The notes: generated by a model not told the origin, from the letters alone. Positions 17,217 to 28,767 are shown, numbered from the stretch's first letter. The stretch: 64,000 nt of DNA from JAJZNI01 sp035624785 (GCA_035624785.1 DASPQV010000007.1:16035-80034); one strand, 5' to 3'. Numbers and translations: made by a program.

Positions 17217-18245
17217 ATGGGTGACCTCCGCTACGCGGATGCCGGCGTCGACATCGACGAGGGCGACCGCGCTGTCGCCCTGATCAAGCAGACGGTCAAT
17301 GCCACCCACGGCCCGGAGGTGATCGGCGGCATCGGCGCCTTCAGCGGCCTCTTCGCCCTCGACCCCGGGCGGTGGCGGCAGCCGGTGCTGGTCTCGAGCA
17401 CCGATTCGGTGGGCACCAAGGTCAAGATCGCGATCGCCACCGGCCGCCACCGCGGCATCGGCCATGACCTGGTCAATCACTGCGTCAACGACATCCTCTG
17501 CTGCGGCGCCGAGCCGCTCTTCTTCCTCGACTACTACGCCACCGGGCGGCTCTCGCCGGAGCATCTCGCCGAGGTGGTCACCGGGGCCGCCGAGGCCTGC
17601 CGCGATGCCGGATGTGCCCTCATCGGGGGCGAGACCGCCGAGATGCCCGGCCTCTACGCGCTGGGCGACTACGACATCGCGGGCTTCATCGTCGGCGGCG
17701 TGGAGCGGGACGAGATCGTCGACGGCCGGCGCATCGAGGTGGGCGACATCGTCCTCGGGCTGCCCAGCAGCGGGTTGCACACCAACGGCTATTCGCTGGT
17801 CCGCCACATCCTGGCCGGTCGGGAGATCGGCTGGGACGCGGTGCTGCCGGGCACCGCCGGTCCGATCGCGGACCTGCTGCTCGAACCCCACCGCTGCTAC
17901 CTGCGGGCGATCCGTGAGGTGCGCTCCCGGGTCGAGCTGCGCGGCATGGCTCACATCACCGGAGGGGGCCTGCTGGGCAACGTTCCCCGCATCCTCCCCG
18001 AGGGCACGGCCGCCGCCATCGAGCGCGCCGCGTGGACGGTGCCCTCGCTCTTCACCACGATCGAGTCGGTGGGCGGCGTCCAGCCCGAGGAGATGTGGCG
18101 CACCTTCAACATGGGGATCGGGATGGTGGTGGTGGTCGCCGCGGATCAGGCGCACCGAGCCGGCGAGGTCGCGGCCGGCCTGCCGCTGATCCGGATCGGC
18201 CGGATCGTCGCCCAGGATGACGGCCACCGGGTGGTGCTGCGCTGA
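17217..18245 (+). CDS. purM: AIR synthetase (phosphoribosylformylglycinamidine cyclo-ligase)
   Basis: Closes the imidazole ring: FGAM plus ATP to AIR. 342 residues. Seen: YADAGVDIDEGDRAV at the N-terminus, LVSSTDSVGTKVKIA, NHCVNDILCCGAEPLFFLDY, GGETAEMPGLY, LPSSGLHTNGYSLVR and MAHITGGGLLGNVPRILP. First gene of purM-purN-purH; its TGA shares one base with the purN ATG (TGATG). Confidence 0.95.
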   Translation: MGDLRYADAGVDIDEGDRAVALIKQTVNATHGPEVIGGIGAFSGLFALDPGRWRQPVLVSSTDSVGTKVKIAIATGRHRGIGHDLVNHCVNDILCCGAEPLFFLDYYATGRLSPEHLAEVVTGAAEACRDAGCALIGGETAEMPGLYALGDYDIAGFIVGGVERDEIVDGRRIEVGDIVLGLPSSGLHTNGYSLVRHILAGREIGWDAVLPGTAGPIADLLLEPHRCYLRAIREVRSRVELRGMAHITGGGLLGNVPRILPEGTAAAIERAAWTVPSLFTTIESVGGVQPEEMWRTFNMGIGMVVVVAADQAHRAGEVAAGLPLIRIGRIVAQDDGHRVVLR

Positions 18246-18898
18246 TGGTGAGCGCCGAGAATCGAGTCAGGGTCGGAGTGCTGGTGTCGGGCCGGGGCAC
18301 CAACCTCGAGGCGCTCTGCGCCGCGGCCGCGTCCCCCGACTTCCCCGCCCACCTGGTCCTGGTGATCAGCAACCGCGGGGACGCCGGGGCCCTGGAGATA
18401 GCGGCCCGCCGGGGCATCCCCGCCGAGGTCATGGCGCTCAGCCAGTTCGAGCACGACGGCCAGGCCCGCGACCGGGCCATGCGCGACCGCCTCCGCCTGG
18501 CCGGCGTCGAGCTGGTGGTCTGCGCCGGCTACAACCGGATCCTCACCGACGAGTTCCTGGCGGCGTTTCCCGACGCGATCCTGAACGTCCATCCCTCATT
18601 GCTCCCTGCCTTCGGGGGAGGCATGCACGCGGTGGAGGAGGCGCTGGAGTACGGGGTGAAGATCACCGGCTGCACCGTGCAGCTGCTCGAGCCGGGCATC
18701 CCGGACGGCGGGCCGATCATCGTCCAGCGGGCGGTGGAGGTGCGCGAGGACGACGACCCCGAGAGCCTGCGGCAGCGCATCCACGAACAGGAGTGGATTG
18801 CCGTGCCTCAGGCGGTCCGGCTCTGGTGCGAGGGGCGGCTCCGCCGCCAGGGCCGGGTGGTCAGGATCGCCGGCGGCGGACAGAGGGTGACGCCATGA
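18245..18898 (+). CDS. purN: GAR transformylase, formyl-THF dependent
   Basis: Transfers a formyl group from 10-formyl-THF to GAR. 217 residues. Seen: VGVLVSGRGTNLEAL at the N-terminus, VVCAGYNRILTDEFL, the catalytic segment ILNVHPSLLPAFGGGMHAVEEALEYG (given in two parts: NVHPSLLPAF and HAVEEALEYG), and GCTVQLLEPGIPDGGPIIVQ. A second start (GTG 18248) lies one codon on. The stop overlaps the purH ATG (ATGA). Confidence 0.94.
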   Translation: MVSAENRVRVGVLVSGRGTNLEALCAAAASPDFPAHLVLVISNRGDAGALEIAARRGIPAEVMALSQFEHDGQARDRAMRDRLRLAGVELVVCAGYNRILTDEFLAAFPDAILNVHPSLLPAFGGGMHAVEEALEYGVKITGCTVQLLEPGIPDGGPIIVQRAVEVREDDDPESLRQRIHEQEWIAVPQAVRLWCEGRLRRQGRVVRIAGGGQRVTP

Positions 18899-20415
18899 GA
18901 GCGCTGATCGGGGTGAGCGACAAGACCGGGCTCGTCGAGCTCGCCGGCGGTCTGCACGCCTGCGGGGTCGAGCTGATCGCGACCGGCAACACCGCCCGGG
19001 TGATCGCCGCCGCCGGGATCCCGGTGCGCCAGGTCAGCGAGGTCACCGGGGCGCCGGAGATGCTGGACGGCCGGGTCAAGACCCTGCATCCCGCCATCCA
19101 CGCCGGCATCCTGGCCCGGCGGGACCGGCCCGACCACCTGCGCACCCTCGAGGAGCACGGCTACCTGCCCATCGACCTGGTGGTGGTCAGCCTCTACCCG
19201 TTCTCCGCCACGGTGGCCTCCGGCGCCGACCCCGAGACCGTGGTCGAGAACATCGACATCGGTGGCCCCACCATGATCCGGGCCGCGGCCAAGAACAGCG
19301 ACGCGGTCGCGGTGCTGGTCTCGCCCTCCCAGTACGGGGGGGTGCTCGGGGAGCTGCGGGAGACCGGCGCGGTGAGCCCGTCGACCCGCAAGCGGCTGGC
19401 TGCCGAGGCCTTTGCCCACGTCGCCGCCTACGACACCGCGGTCGCCGGCTGGCTGGCCCGGCAGTCCCCGGCGGAGGGCATGCCTCACCACCTGACCACC
19501 GGGGGCGAGATCATCGCGGAGCTCCGCTACGGCGAGAACCCCCATCAGCGCGGTGCCCTCTATGCGACCCCGGGACGGCCCGGCGGGGTCGCCCACGCTC
19601 GGCAGATCCAGGGCCCGGGGCTCTCGTTCACCAACTGGTTGGATGCCGATGCGGCGGTCAACCTGGTCTCGGAGTTCACCGAGCCAGCGGCCGCCGTGAT
19701 CAAGCACACCAACCCGTGCGGCTTCGCCACCGCGGATTCTTCGCTCGCCGCCTACCGCCGGGCCTACGACTGCGATCCCCGCTCCGCCTACGGAGGCATC
19801 GTCGGGCTCAACCGGCAGCTGGACCTGGAGACCGCCCAGGAGCTGGCCCGCACCTTCCTGGAGATGGTGATCTGCCCCGGCATCGACCCCGACGCCGCGG
19901 CCCGGCTGGCCCGCCGCGAGCGGCTCCGGGTGATGGTGCTCGGCGCTTCCGCCGACTCCGCCTACGACGTGCGCAGCCTGGGCGGCGGGCTGCTGGTGCA
20001 GACCCGGGACCGGGTGGTGCTCGACCGGCACACGATGCGGATGGTCTCGGAGCGAGCCCCGACCGAGGCCGAGTGGGACGACCTCCTGGTCGCCTGGAGG
20101 GTGTGCCGGCACGTCAAGTCCAATGCCATCGTCATCGTCAAGGAGCGGATGGCTGTCGGCGTGGGCGCCGGCCAGATGTCCCGGGTGGAGTCGGCCGAGC
20201 TGGCCGTGAACCGCGCCGGCGAGCGGGTGGCTGGAGCGGTGGCCGCCAGCGACGCCTTCTTTCCGATGCCCGACGGCCTCGAGACGCTGGCCAGGGCCGG
20301 CGTGCGGGCGGTCATCCACCCCGGCGGCTCCAAGAACGACGACGCGGTCACCGCGGCTGCCAACGCCCTGGGGGTGAGCATCGTCCTGACCGGGGAACGT
20401 CACTTCCGCCACTGA
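18895..20415 (+). CDS. purH: Bifunctional AICAR transformylase / IMP cyclohydrolase
   Basis: Last two steps to IMP. 506 residues. Seen: the N-terminal cyclohydrolase (MGS-like) domain with IGVSDKTGLVELA, GRVKTLHPAIHAGIL and ENIDIGGPTMIRAAAKN, and the C-terminal transformylase domain with ELRYGENPHQRGALY, IKHTNPCGFATA, SNAIVIVKERMAVGVGAGQMSRVES (shown here as KERMAVGVGAGQMSRVES) and DAFFPMPDGLE. ATG overlaps the purN stop. A long hairpin follows its stop at once. Confidence 0.95.
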   Translation: MRALIGVSDKTGLVELAGGLHACGVELIATGNTARVIAAAGIPVRQVSEVTGAPEMLDGRVKTLHPAIHAGILARRDRPDHLRTLEEHGYLPIDLVVVSLYPFSATVASGADPETVVENIDIGGPTMIRAAAKNSDAVAVLVSPSQYGGVLGELRETGAVSPSTRKRLAAEAFAHVAAYDTAVAGWLARQSPAEGMPHHLTTGGEIIAELRYGENPHQRGALYATPGRPGGVAHARQIQGPGLSFTNWLDADAAVNLVSEFTEPAAAVIKHTNPCGFATADSSLAAYRRAYDCDPRSAYGGIVGLNRQLDLETAQELARTFLEMVICPGIDPDAAARLARRERLRVMVLGASADSAYDVRSLGGGLLVQTRDRVVLDRHTMRMVSERAPTEAEWDDLLVAWRVCRHVKSNAIVIVKERMAVGVGAGQMSRVESAELAVNRAGERVAGAVAASDAFFPMPDGLETLARAGVRAVIHPGGSKNDDAVTAAANALGVSIVLTGERHFRH

Positions 20416-20473
20416 GGCGCCGAGGTCCTGGGCGGCCCGCTTCTGGTCGCCGCCGGGCTGACCTCGGTGCGCC
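20416..20473 (+). terminator. Long stem-loop directly after purH
   Basis: Outer stem GGCGC-CGAGGTC (20416-20427) pairs with GACCTCGGTGCGCC (20460-20473) with a 2-nt bulge; an inner GGCGGC/GCCGCC stem lies within. It begins on the base after the purH stop. No U-tract follows. The remaining 240 bp up to the next gene (20474-20714) hold only short frames such as 20534-20623 that I cannot support. Confidence 0.5.
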
Positions 20474-20714
20474 GCCACGACCCGCGGCTGAGCGAGAGCC
20501 GGAGCTCTTCCACCTGCCTCCCAGGTTTCGGGCATGAACGTCCCAAACTGGGGGGGCAGCGCCTGGGGTGCGCCGGGCTCCGGTCCCGGTGGTGCGGCCC
20601 GGGCCCCGACCCTCGGGATGTGAGCGCCGGATCCAGGGTCAGCCAGCCCGCAGGCTCACCGTGCTCGCCCGGCCACGTCGAGGCCGGCTCGAGGCCGGCG
20701 AGCGGGCCCGCCGG

Positions 20715-21077
20715 TCAGCGTGCGGAGCGGGCGCGCAGCCCCTTCTCCGCCTTGGCCTGGTCGGCGACGCAGTACCTGGCGGCCGGCATCGCCTCCAGCC
20801 GGCCCTCGGCGATCTCCTGGCCGCAGATCTCGCAGAGCCCGTATCGGCTGGCGTCGATCCGGCTGAGGGCGGCCTCGACCTCGGCGAGCTCGGCCCTGAC
20901 CCGCTGCTCGACCGATGTATCCAGTTCCCGGTTCAGGGTCTCGGCAGCCTGCTCGGCGGGGAGCTGGTCGGGCTTGACGCCCTCCTGGGCCCCCGAGCCC
21001 CGCCCGGCCGCGGAGAGGACATCCAGGAGCCGGGATCGTTCACTGTCCAGGCGCGCGCGCGCGGCCTCGATGTCCAT
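20715..21077 (-). CDS. DksA/TraR-type zinc-finger protein with an altered fourth ligand
   Basis: 120 residues. Coiled-coil helical N-terminus followed by the C4-type finger of the TraR/DksA family: YGLCEICGQEIAEGRLEAMP, then ARYCVADQ. Family members normally end CxxC; here the last position is Asp (CVAD), so only three Cys remain. Family proteins bind RNA polymerase near the secondary channel; whether this one does is unknown. ATG 21077 is chosen over the upstream TTG because a minus-strand TAGGGT box (21087-21092) lies 9 nt before it. Confidence 0.75.
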   Translation of the reverse strand: MDIEAARARLDSERSRLLDVLSAAGRGSGAQEGVKPDQLPAEQAAETLNRELDTSVEQRVRAELAEVEAALSRIDASRYGLCEICGQEIAEGRLEAMPAARYCVADQAKAEKGLRARSAR

Positions 21078-21214
21078 GCTGTGCAAACCCTAACGCGCCG
21101 AGAGCGCCTGCGGTAGCCTCCCGGCGCTCCGGGCCCTGCTCACCGGCCTCCAGCCGAACGGGCTCCCTGGCTCCACCGCCCGCTCGCGGGCTGTCCGCGG
21201 GGTGTCCGCCACCG

Positions 21215-23401
21215 CTATTCCCCCTCCAGGACGAGCCAGACCACGGCGAGCGGGGGCAGGGTCATGGCCGCCGACCAGGGTAGGCCGTGCCACGGCTCCG
21301 GACCCGCCGTCACTCCCCCCTGGTTGCCCTGGTTGCTGCCCTCGTAGGCCTGGGAGTCGGTGTTGAGGACCTCGCGCCAGCGACCCGGCAGGGGCATCCC
21401 GACCCGGTAGCCGTGGTGGGTGACGGGACTGAGGTTGGCCACGCAGACCAGCCCGGGCCGGCCCCCGGCGTCGTACCGGGCGAAGCTGAGCACGTTCTGG
21501 TCGGCATTCCCGGCGTCGATCCAGCGGAAGCCCTCGGGTCCGTGATCGCGCTCCCAGAGGGCCGCGATCTCGCGGTAGCGGGCGCCCAGGTCCTTGACCA
21601 GGCGCTGTACCCCGCGATGGTCGGCGTGCTCCAGCAGGTGCCAGTCGATGGAGTGCTCATGACTCCACTCCGCGTACTGGCCGAACTCGTCCGACATGAA
21701 CAGCAGCTTCTTGCCCGGATGCGCCCACATCCAGCCCAGCAGCGCCCGCAGGTTGGCGAACTGCTGCCAGCGATCGCCGGGCATCTTGCCGATCAGTGAG
21801 CCCTTGCCATGCACCACCTCATCGTGGGAGAGCGGCAGGATGAAGTTCTCGGACCAGGCGTAGAGGAAGGCGAAGGTCAGCTGGTGATGGTGGTAGCGCC
21901 GGAATACCGGGTCCTTGCTGAAGTATTCGAGCGTGTCGTGCATCCAGCCCATGTTCCACTTGAAGGTGAAGCCCAGGCCGCCGCCCACCGTGGGTCGCGA
22001 CACTCCCGGCCAGGCGGTGGACTCCTCGGCGGCGGTGATGACCCCGGGAAAGTCGCCGTGGATCAACTCGTTGAACTCGCGCAGCAGGCTGATCGCCTCC
22101 AGGTTCTCGCGGCCGCCGTAGCGGTTGGGCAGCCACTGGCCGGCGCGCCTCGAGTAGTCGAGGTAGAGCATCGAGGCGACCGCATCGACGCGGAGCCCGT
22201 CGATGTGGAACTCCTCGACCCAGTACCTGGCATTGGCGAGCAGGAAGTTGCGGACCTCGTTGCGCCCGTAGTTGAAGACCAGGGTGCCCCAGTCGGGATG
22301 CTCGCCCCGCCTCGGGTCGATGTGCTCGTAGAGGCCGGTGCCGTCGAAGCGGGCCAGGGCCCACTCGTCGCGGGGGAAGTGGGCGGGGACCCAGTCGACG
22401 ATGACGCCGATGCCCCGCCGGTGCAGGTGGTCCACGAAGAAGCGGAAGTCGTCGGGAGGGCCGAAGCGCGAGGTCGGTGCGTAGTAGCTGGTCACCTGGT
22501 AGCCCCACGAGCCCGAGTACGGGTGCTCGCTGACCGGCATCAGCTCTATGTGGGTGAAGCCCATCTCGACGCAGTAATCGGCGAGCTGAGCGGCCAGGTC
22601 GCGATAGCCGAGGGCTTCGCCCTCGAGGGTGCGCCGCCAGGAACCGAGATGCACCTCGTAGACGGAGAGCGGGCGCTCCAGGAGCGGGCGCCGAGCGCGC
22701 TGCCGCAGCCAGTCAGCGTCTCCCCATGAATACCGGCTCTGCTCGACGATGCTGGCAGTCCGCGGCGGCACCTCGGCCCAGCGCGCCAGCGGGTCGGCGT
22801 GATCGACCCGGCGGGCGCCCGCCCCAGTGACCCGGAACTTGTAGCAGGTGCCGGCGCCGATGCCGGGGACGAAGAGCTCCCAGACCCCGGTGGAGCCGAG
22901 GGCGCGCATCGGTTGGACCCGTCCGTCCCAGCCGTTGGCGTCGCTGACCAGGCTGACGCCGCGGGCGTTGGGCGCCCACACCGCGAAGGCGACACCGGTC
23001 ACCCCCTGGTGCTCGATGACCCGCGCGCCCAGGCGGCGCCACAGCTCCCGGTGGTGGCCCTCACCGATCAGGTGGAGATCGAGCTCGCCCAGGGTGGGCC
23101 AGAAGCGGTAGGGATCGTCCATCTCCCAGCTGGATACGGGGCTCTGGCAGCGGAGCCGGTAGCCGGGCAGCTCGGGAACCGGAACCGTGGCCTCGAAGAG
23201 GCCGCGGCCATCGATGCGTCGCATCGCCACCACCCCGCCGGCGTAGGCCACCTCCGCCTCGGTGACGTCGGGGTGCCAGAGCCGGACCACCACCGAGCCG
23301 TCGGCCGGGTGGGGTCCCAGCACCCGATGAGGATCGTGATGCGTCCCGGCGGCCAGCCGGTCGCAGTCGGCGGCCAGCGCGGGCCGCTGCAGGGTGGTCA
23401 C
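21215..23401 (-). CDS. glgB: 1,4-alpha-glucan branching enzyme
   Basis: Makes alpha-1,6 branches in the glucan built by GlgE. 728 residues from the GTG that overlaps the mak stop (GTGA); the frame stays open upstream inside mak. Seen: N-terminal CBM48-type beta-domains, then the GH13 barrel with SWGYQVTSYYAPTSRFG, FHIDGLRVDAVASMLY (nucleophile Asp), ITAAEESTAWPGVS (acid/base Glu), and LPLSHDEVVHGKGSL, then the C-terminal beta-domain. Last gene of the glgE-treS-mak-glgB run. Confidence 0.95.
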   Translation of the reverse strand: MTTLQRPALAADCDRLAAGTHHDPHRVLGPHPADGSVVVRLWHPDVTEAEVAYAGGVVAMRRIDGRGLFEATVPVPELPGYRLRCQSPVSSWEMDDPYRFWPTLGELDLHLIGEGHHRELWRRLGARVIEHQGVTGVAFAVWAPNARGVSLVSDANGWDGRVQPMRALGSTGVWELFVPGIGAGTCYKFRVTGAGARRVDHADPLARWAEVPPRTASIVEQSRYSWGDADWLRQRARRPLLERPLSVYEVHLGSWRRTLEGEALGYRDLAAQLADYCVEMGFTHIELMPVSEHPYSGSWGYQVTSYYAPTSRFGPPDDFRFFVDHLHRRGIGVIVDWVPAHFPRDEWALARFDGTGLYEHIDPRRGEHPDWGTLVFNYGRNEVRNFLLANARYWVEEFHIDGLRVDAVASMLYLDYSRRAGQWLPNRYGGRENLEAISLLREFNELIHGDFPGVITAAEESTAWPGVSRPTVGGGLGFTFKWNMGWMHDTLEYFSKDPVFRRYHHHQLTFAFLYAWSENFILPLSHDEVVHGKGSLIGKMPGDRWQQFANLRALLGWMWAHPGKKLLFMSDEFGQYAEWSHEHSIDWHLLEHADHRGVQRLVKDLGARYREIAALWERDHGPEGFRWIDAGNADQNVLSFARYDAGGRPGLVCVANLSPVTHHGYRVGMPLPGRWREVLNTDSQAYEGSNQGNQGGVTAGPEPWHGLPWSAAMTLPPLAVVWLVLEGE

Positions 23402-24918
23402 GGTGTCCCCGCCACCAGGAAGCCGAGCGGGATGCTGACCCAATCGGGCCGGTGGCCCAGCTCGTAGACGACCTCGTAGACCGCCTTGCTCAGTTCGAAA
23501 GCCCGCAGGATCACCACCGTCGCCCCCTCATCGGGAAGCAGCCCGCTGCCGCCGATGCGCCCGAGGTAGGCGGCCCAGAACGCCTCCCGGTTGGCCTTGG
23601 CCCAGGCGTTGCCCGAAGCCAACAGGGGGTCCCAGAGCGGGTCGGTCGGCCGAATCCTCTCCGCCAGGGCGGCGGCCGCCGCGTAGTCGAAGGAGCGCAG
23701 CATCCCGGCGACGTCACGCAGCGGGGAGGCGCGATCCCGGCGTTCCTCGGCGTCCCGGGACGGCTCACCTCCGAAGTCGATGATCTTCCAGCCCTCGTCG
23801 GTGCGAAGGACCTGGCCGAGGTGGTAGTCGCCGTGATCGCGGATGGTCACTCCCCCGTCGTGCAGCCGGCGGAGGGCGTCGAAGCGCGCGGCGACGATCG
23901 CGCGCTTGTCGGTGAGCGGAGCCACCGCGGGGTTTCCCGAGCCGAGCAGCCGGTCCAGCTCGCGGGTCATCGTCGATGCCCAGCGATCGAGCTCGGCGGG
24001 GCCGGCGCGGGCGGGGGTCATGTCACCCGGCAGCGCCGGGTCAGCCAGGGCGACGTGGAGCTCTGCGGTCAGCTCGCCGAGGCGCGAGGCCTCCGCCTGG
24101 AAGGAGCCGCCCTGCTCCTCCACCAGCTCGTGGCGCTGCCGCGCCGAGGCGTGGCCGGCGTCCTCGGCGACGGCGTAGAGGTCGCGCAGCGAGGTCAGCG
24201 CCATCGCCCACCCCTCGGCGCCGTTCTCGAGGTAGGCCTGGAGGATCGCCTGGAGTCCCGGGAGCTCGCCAGGTCTCCGATAGCTGATGTGGCCGCGCAG
24301 CTCAGGGATGTGGGGAAAGTGGCGGGCCCCGAGGGCCTCGGCCATCTCCAGCTCCCGGGTCGCCCCCGGCTCCAGGCGGCGGCTCCACTTGAGGAAGTCA
24401 CGCTGGCCGCGGACCAGGGCGGAGTTGCTCTGCTCGACGCCGAGAAGCCGGGGCGGATCGCCCGCCGCCACGTCGAGTTCCCGGAGGGCAACGCAGACCA
24501 GGGTGCCCCGGGCGGTGGCCAGCCGGCGCCTGTCCGCCAGCATCCGCCACAGCTCGGCGGCAGCCTCCGGGTCGGCCAGGGCGTCGTAGACGAGCAGCGT
24601 CGACCGGCCCCGAGCCACGGTGGCCACCAGGTGGTCGGCTCCCAGCTCGGAGACCGGGTGGGGCGCTGGCCGGATGCCCAGGGGGGCGCTGTACAGCTCG
24701 GATTCGCCGCCCTCGTAGGCGACCCGCCACAGGGTGTAGAGGACGGTGGGGCGCTCCTCGCGCATCACCCCGACGTCGTCGAGGTCGATCCGGGCCACGC
24801 GGCGCTCCTTGCCGCCGAACCAGCGGACCCGGAGCAGCCAGGCACGGATCGCGTCCGTCGCCTCGGCGATGCCGAAACGGTCCAGGCTCAGCGGGCTCGG
24901 ATCGGAGCTGACGCTCAC
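23398..24918 (-). CDS. mak: Maltokinase
   Basis: Phosphorylates maltose with ATP to alpha-maltose 1-phosphate, the GlgE donor. 506 residues from GTG 24918. Seen: N-terminal cap domain with WFGGKERRVARIDLDD, and the aminoglycoside-phosphotransferase-like kinase core with RDHGDYHLGQVL (catalytic loop) and KIIDFGGEPSR (metal site; most maltokinases have DFEGEP). The GTG lacks a Shine-Dalgarno of its own but overlaps the stop of an 11-codon ORF that has one, so initiation by coupling is likely. Placed between treS and glgB. Confidence 0.92.
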   Translation of the reverse strand: MSVSSDPSPLSLDRFGIAEATDAIRAWLLRVRWFGGKERRVARIDLDDVGVMREERPTVLYTLWRVAYEGGESELYSAPLGIRPAPHPVSELGADHLVATVARGRSTLLVYDALADPEAAAELWRMLADRRRLATARGTLVCVALRELDVAAGDPPRLLGVEQSNSALVRGQRDFLKWSRRLEPGATRELEMAEALGARHFPHIPELRGHISYRRPGELPGLQAILQAYLENGAEGWAMALTSLRDLYAVAEDAGHASARQRHELVEEQGGSFQAEASRLGELTAELHVALADPALPGDMTPARAGPAELDRWASTMTRELDRLLGSGNPAVAPLTDKRAIVAARFDALRRLHDGGVTIRDHGDYHLGQVLRTDEGWKIIDFGGEPSRDAEERRDRASPLRDVAGMLRSFDYAAAAALAERIRPTDPLWDPLLASGNAWAKANREAFWAAYLGRIGGSGLLPDEGATVVILRAFELSKAVYEVVYELGHRPDWVSIPLGFLVAGTP

Positions 24919-24950
24919 CGGCGGGGCTCGGCTGACGGCGCGCCGGCCAT
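24915..24950 (-). CDS. 11-codon coupling ORF ahead of mak
   Basis: ATG 24950 has a good Shine-Dalgarno (GAGGAAGGGA, 5 nt before it), encodes MAGAPSAEPRR, and its TGA overlaps the mak GTG (GTGA). It lies wholly in the 64-nt gap between treS and mak. Because mak has no ribosome binding site of its own, translation of this peptide probably delivers ribosomes to mak. Confidence 0.5.
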   Translation of the reverse strand: MAGAPSAEPRR

Positions 24951-24982
24951 CGCATTCCCTTCCTCGGTCGCCTGATCTCGGC

Positions 24983-26793
<1,811 letters not shown>

Positions 26794-26797
<4 letters not shown>

Positions 26798-28755
26798 TGC
26801 GGTCGCAGGTGAAGGACGTGGGCCGACTGCACCGCGGGGTCGAGGCGGACGTAGCTCTCCGGGCCCTGCCACACATAGGTGGCGCCGGTCAGCTCGTCGT
26901 GGGCCTCGAAGGGGACGCCGGCGGGGATCCCCAGGGCCTCGAGGTCCAGCCAGGTGGTCGCCGCCTGCGGGTTCAGCGGATCCAGGTTGAGGACCAGCAG
27001 CAGGACGTCGTCTCCGGATCGGCTCATCCGGCTGACACAGAGCATGTTGTCGTTCTTGACCTCCTGGACGCGGAGGGTGGGAAGCAGAGCGATCGCCTCG
27101 CGGTGGCGGTGCCGGATCTGGTTGAGCCGGGCGATGTAGGGAGCGAGGCTGTCGGGACGGTCCCAGTCCCGGGGCCGGAGCTGGTACTTCTCGGAGTCGA
27201 GGTACTCCTCGCTGCCCTCGCCGACCGCGATGTGCTCGCCCAGCTCGTAGCCGCTGTACATGCCCCAGGAGGGCGCCGTGATCGCCGCCAGGGTGGCGCG
27301 CACCCGGAACGCAGCCGGTCCTCCGTGCTGCAGATAGGCGTGCAGGATGTCGGGGGTGTTGACCCAGAAGTTGGGCCGGAACCAGTCCGCCTCAGGGCCC
27401 TGGGATAGCTCGGTGAGGTACTCGGTCAGCTCGATCTTCGAGGTGCGCCAGGTGAAGTAGGTGTACGACTGGCTGAAACCGACCTTGGCCAGGCGCTGCA
27501 TGACCGCTGGTCGGGTGAAGGCCTCGGCCAGGAAGATCACATCGGGATCCGTTCGCCTGGTCTCGGCGATCAGCCACTCCCAGAACGCGAAGGGCTTGGT
27601 GTGAGGGTTGTCGACGCGGAAGATCCGGACGCCGTTGCCGATCCAGAAGCGCAGGATCTCGAGCAGGGCCGCCCACAGCCCGGCCCGATCCAGGGTGTCG
27701 AAGTCGAAGGGATAGATGTCCTGGTAGCGCTTCGGCGGGTTCTCGGCATAGCGGATGCTGCCGTCGACCCGATGGCGGAACCATTCCGGATGCTCCTTCA
27801 GCCAGGGGTGGTCCGGGCTGCACTGGAGCGCGTAGTCGAGGGCCACCTCCAGTCCCTGGCGGCGTGCCTCGCCCACGAAGAAGCGGAAGTCCTCGATCGC
27901 TCCCAGGTCGGGGTGCACGGCGGTGTGACCACCCTCGGCGGCTCCGATGGCCCACGGCGATCCGACGTCCTCCGGACCGGGATCGAGGCTGTTGTTCCTC
28001 CCCTTGCGGAAGCTGCGGCCGATGGGGTGGATCGGAGGCAGGTAGACGATGTCGAAGCCCATGGCGGCGATGCCGGGAAGACGGCTCGCCGCGGTCCGGA
28101 ACGTCCCGCTGCGGGGCGGGTCGGCGCCCTCGGAGCGCGGGAACATCTCGTACCAGGCCCCGAAGCCGGCCAGCTGCCGCTCGACCGTCAGCGGCCAGGG
28201 GCCGGACAGGGTGGCCGGGCCGCGGTCCGCGGTGCGCCTCATCAGGGCCACCGCCGAGCTCCGCCCGGCTTCGTGGAGGCGGTGAGCGGGCGTCGCGCCG
28301 GAATCCCTGAGGCTGCGGGCCAGGGCCTCGAGGGAGGAGCGGTCCGCGGTCCCGATGGCGGTGCCGGCCGCCGCCCGGTCGGCCATCCGCGCGCCCTCCT
28401 CCAATTCCAGGGCGACCTCCTGGCCGGCGTCGATCCGCACCTTGAGGTCGCGCAGCCAGGTCCCGTAGGCGTCGGGCATGGCTACGATCTCGAAGGCCCA
28501 GGGTCCCGGCTCCGAGGGAACGAAGGTCGCGGAGAACCGGTCGTTGCCGACCGGCAGCAGGGGTGCCTCGTGCCAGCCGGGAGCGCCGGGGCGGCCGTGG
28601 CGCACCCAGCCCATCACCAGGTCATGGCCGTCGGCGAAGACCGCGGCCGCCACCGTCAGGGGCAGGCCGACCGTGGCCTTGGCGGGCAGAGTGCCGCATT
28701 CCAACACGGGCTTGGGGGCCTCGACGACGACGCGCCGGGTGGAGGCGCAGCTCAC
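26794..28755 (-). CDS. glgE: Alpha-1,4-glucan:maltose-1-phosphate maltosyltransferase
   Basis: Adds maltosyl units from maltose 1-phosphate to alpha-1,4-glucan. 653 residues. Seen: N-terminal beta-domain (TVAAAVFADGHDLVMGW), LPPIHPIGRSFRKGRNN, IRYAENPPKRYQDIYPFDF, GVRIFRVDNPHTKPFAFWEW (nucleophile Asp), FLAEAFTRPAVMQRL (acid/base Glu) and GFSQSYTYFTWR, which are GlgE hallmarks. First gene of the operon. The start GTG lies 6 nt after TAGCAT, so the message is probably leaderless; the TAG of that box is also the stop codon of the upstream exonuclease gene. Confidence 0.95.
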
Positions 28756-28761
28756 CCCAAC

Positions 28762-28767
28762 ATGCTA
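28762..28767 (-). promoter_or_regulatory. -10 box of the glgE operon, leaderless layout
   Basis: Minus-strand TAGCAT, 6 nt, GTG of glgE. The first three bases (TAG) double as the stop codon of the upstream exonuclease gene. Confidence 0.55.

Noticed and set aside
16480..17217. An ATG-started frame overlapping cvpA.
   Set aside because: The other frame gives four hydrophobic helices of the CvpA pattern from GTG 17105; this one is Arg/Gly/Pro-rich with no pattern.
20534..20623. A 29-codon frame in the gap after purH (MNVPNWGGSAWGAPGSGPGG, then AARAPTLGM).
   Set aside because: No ribosome binding site or TANNNT box, no similarity, and Gly/Pro/Ala composition as expected of random GC-rich sequence.
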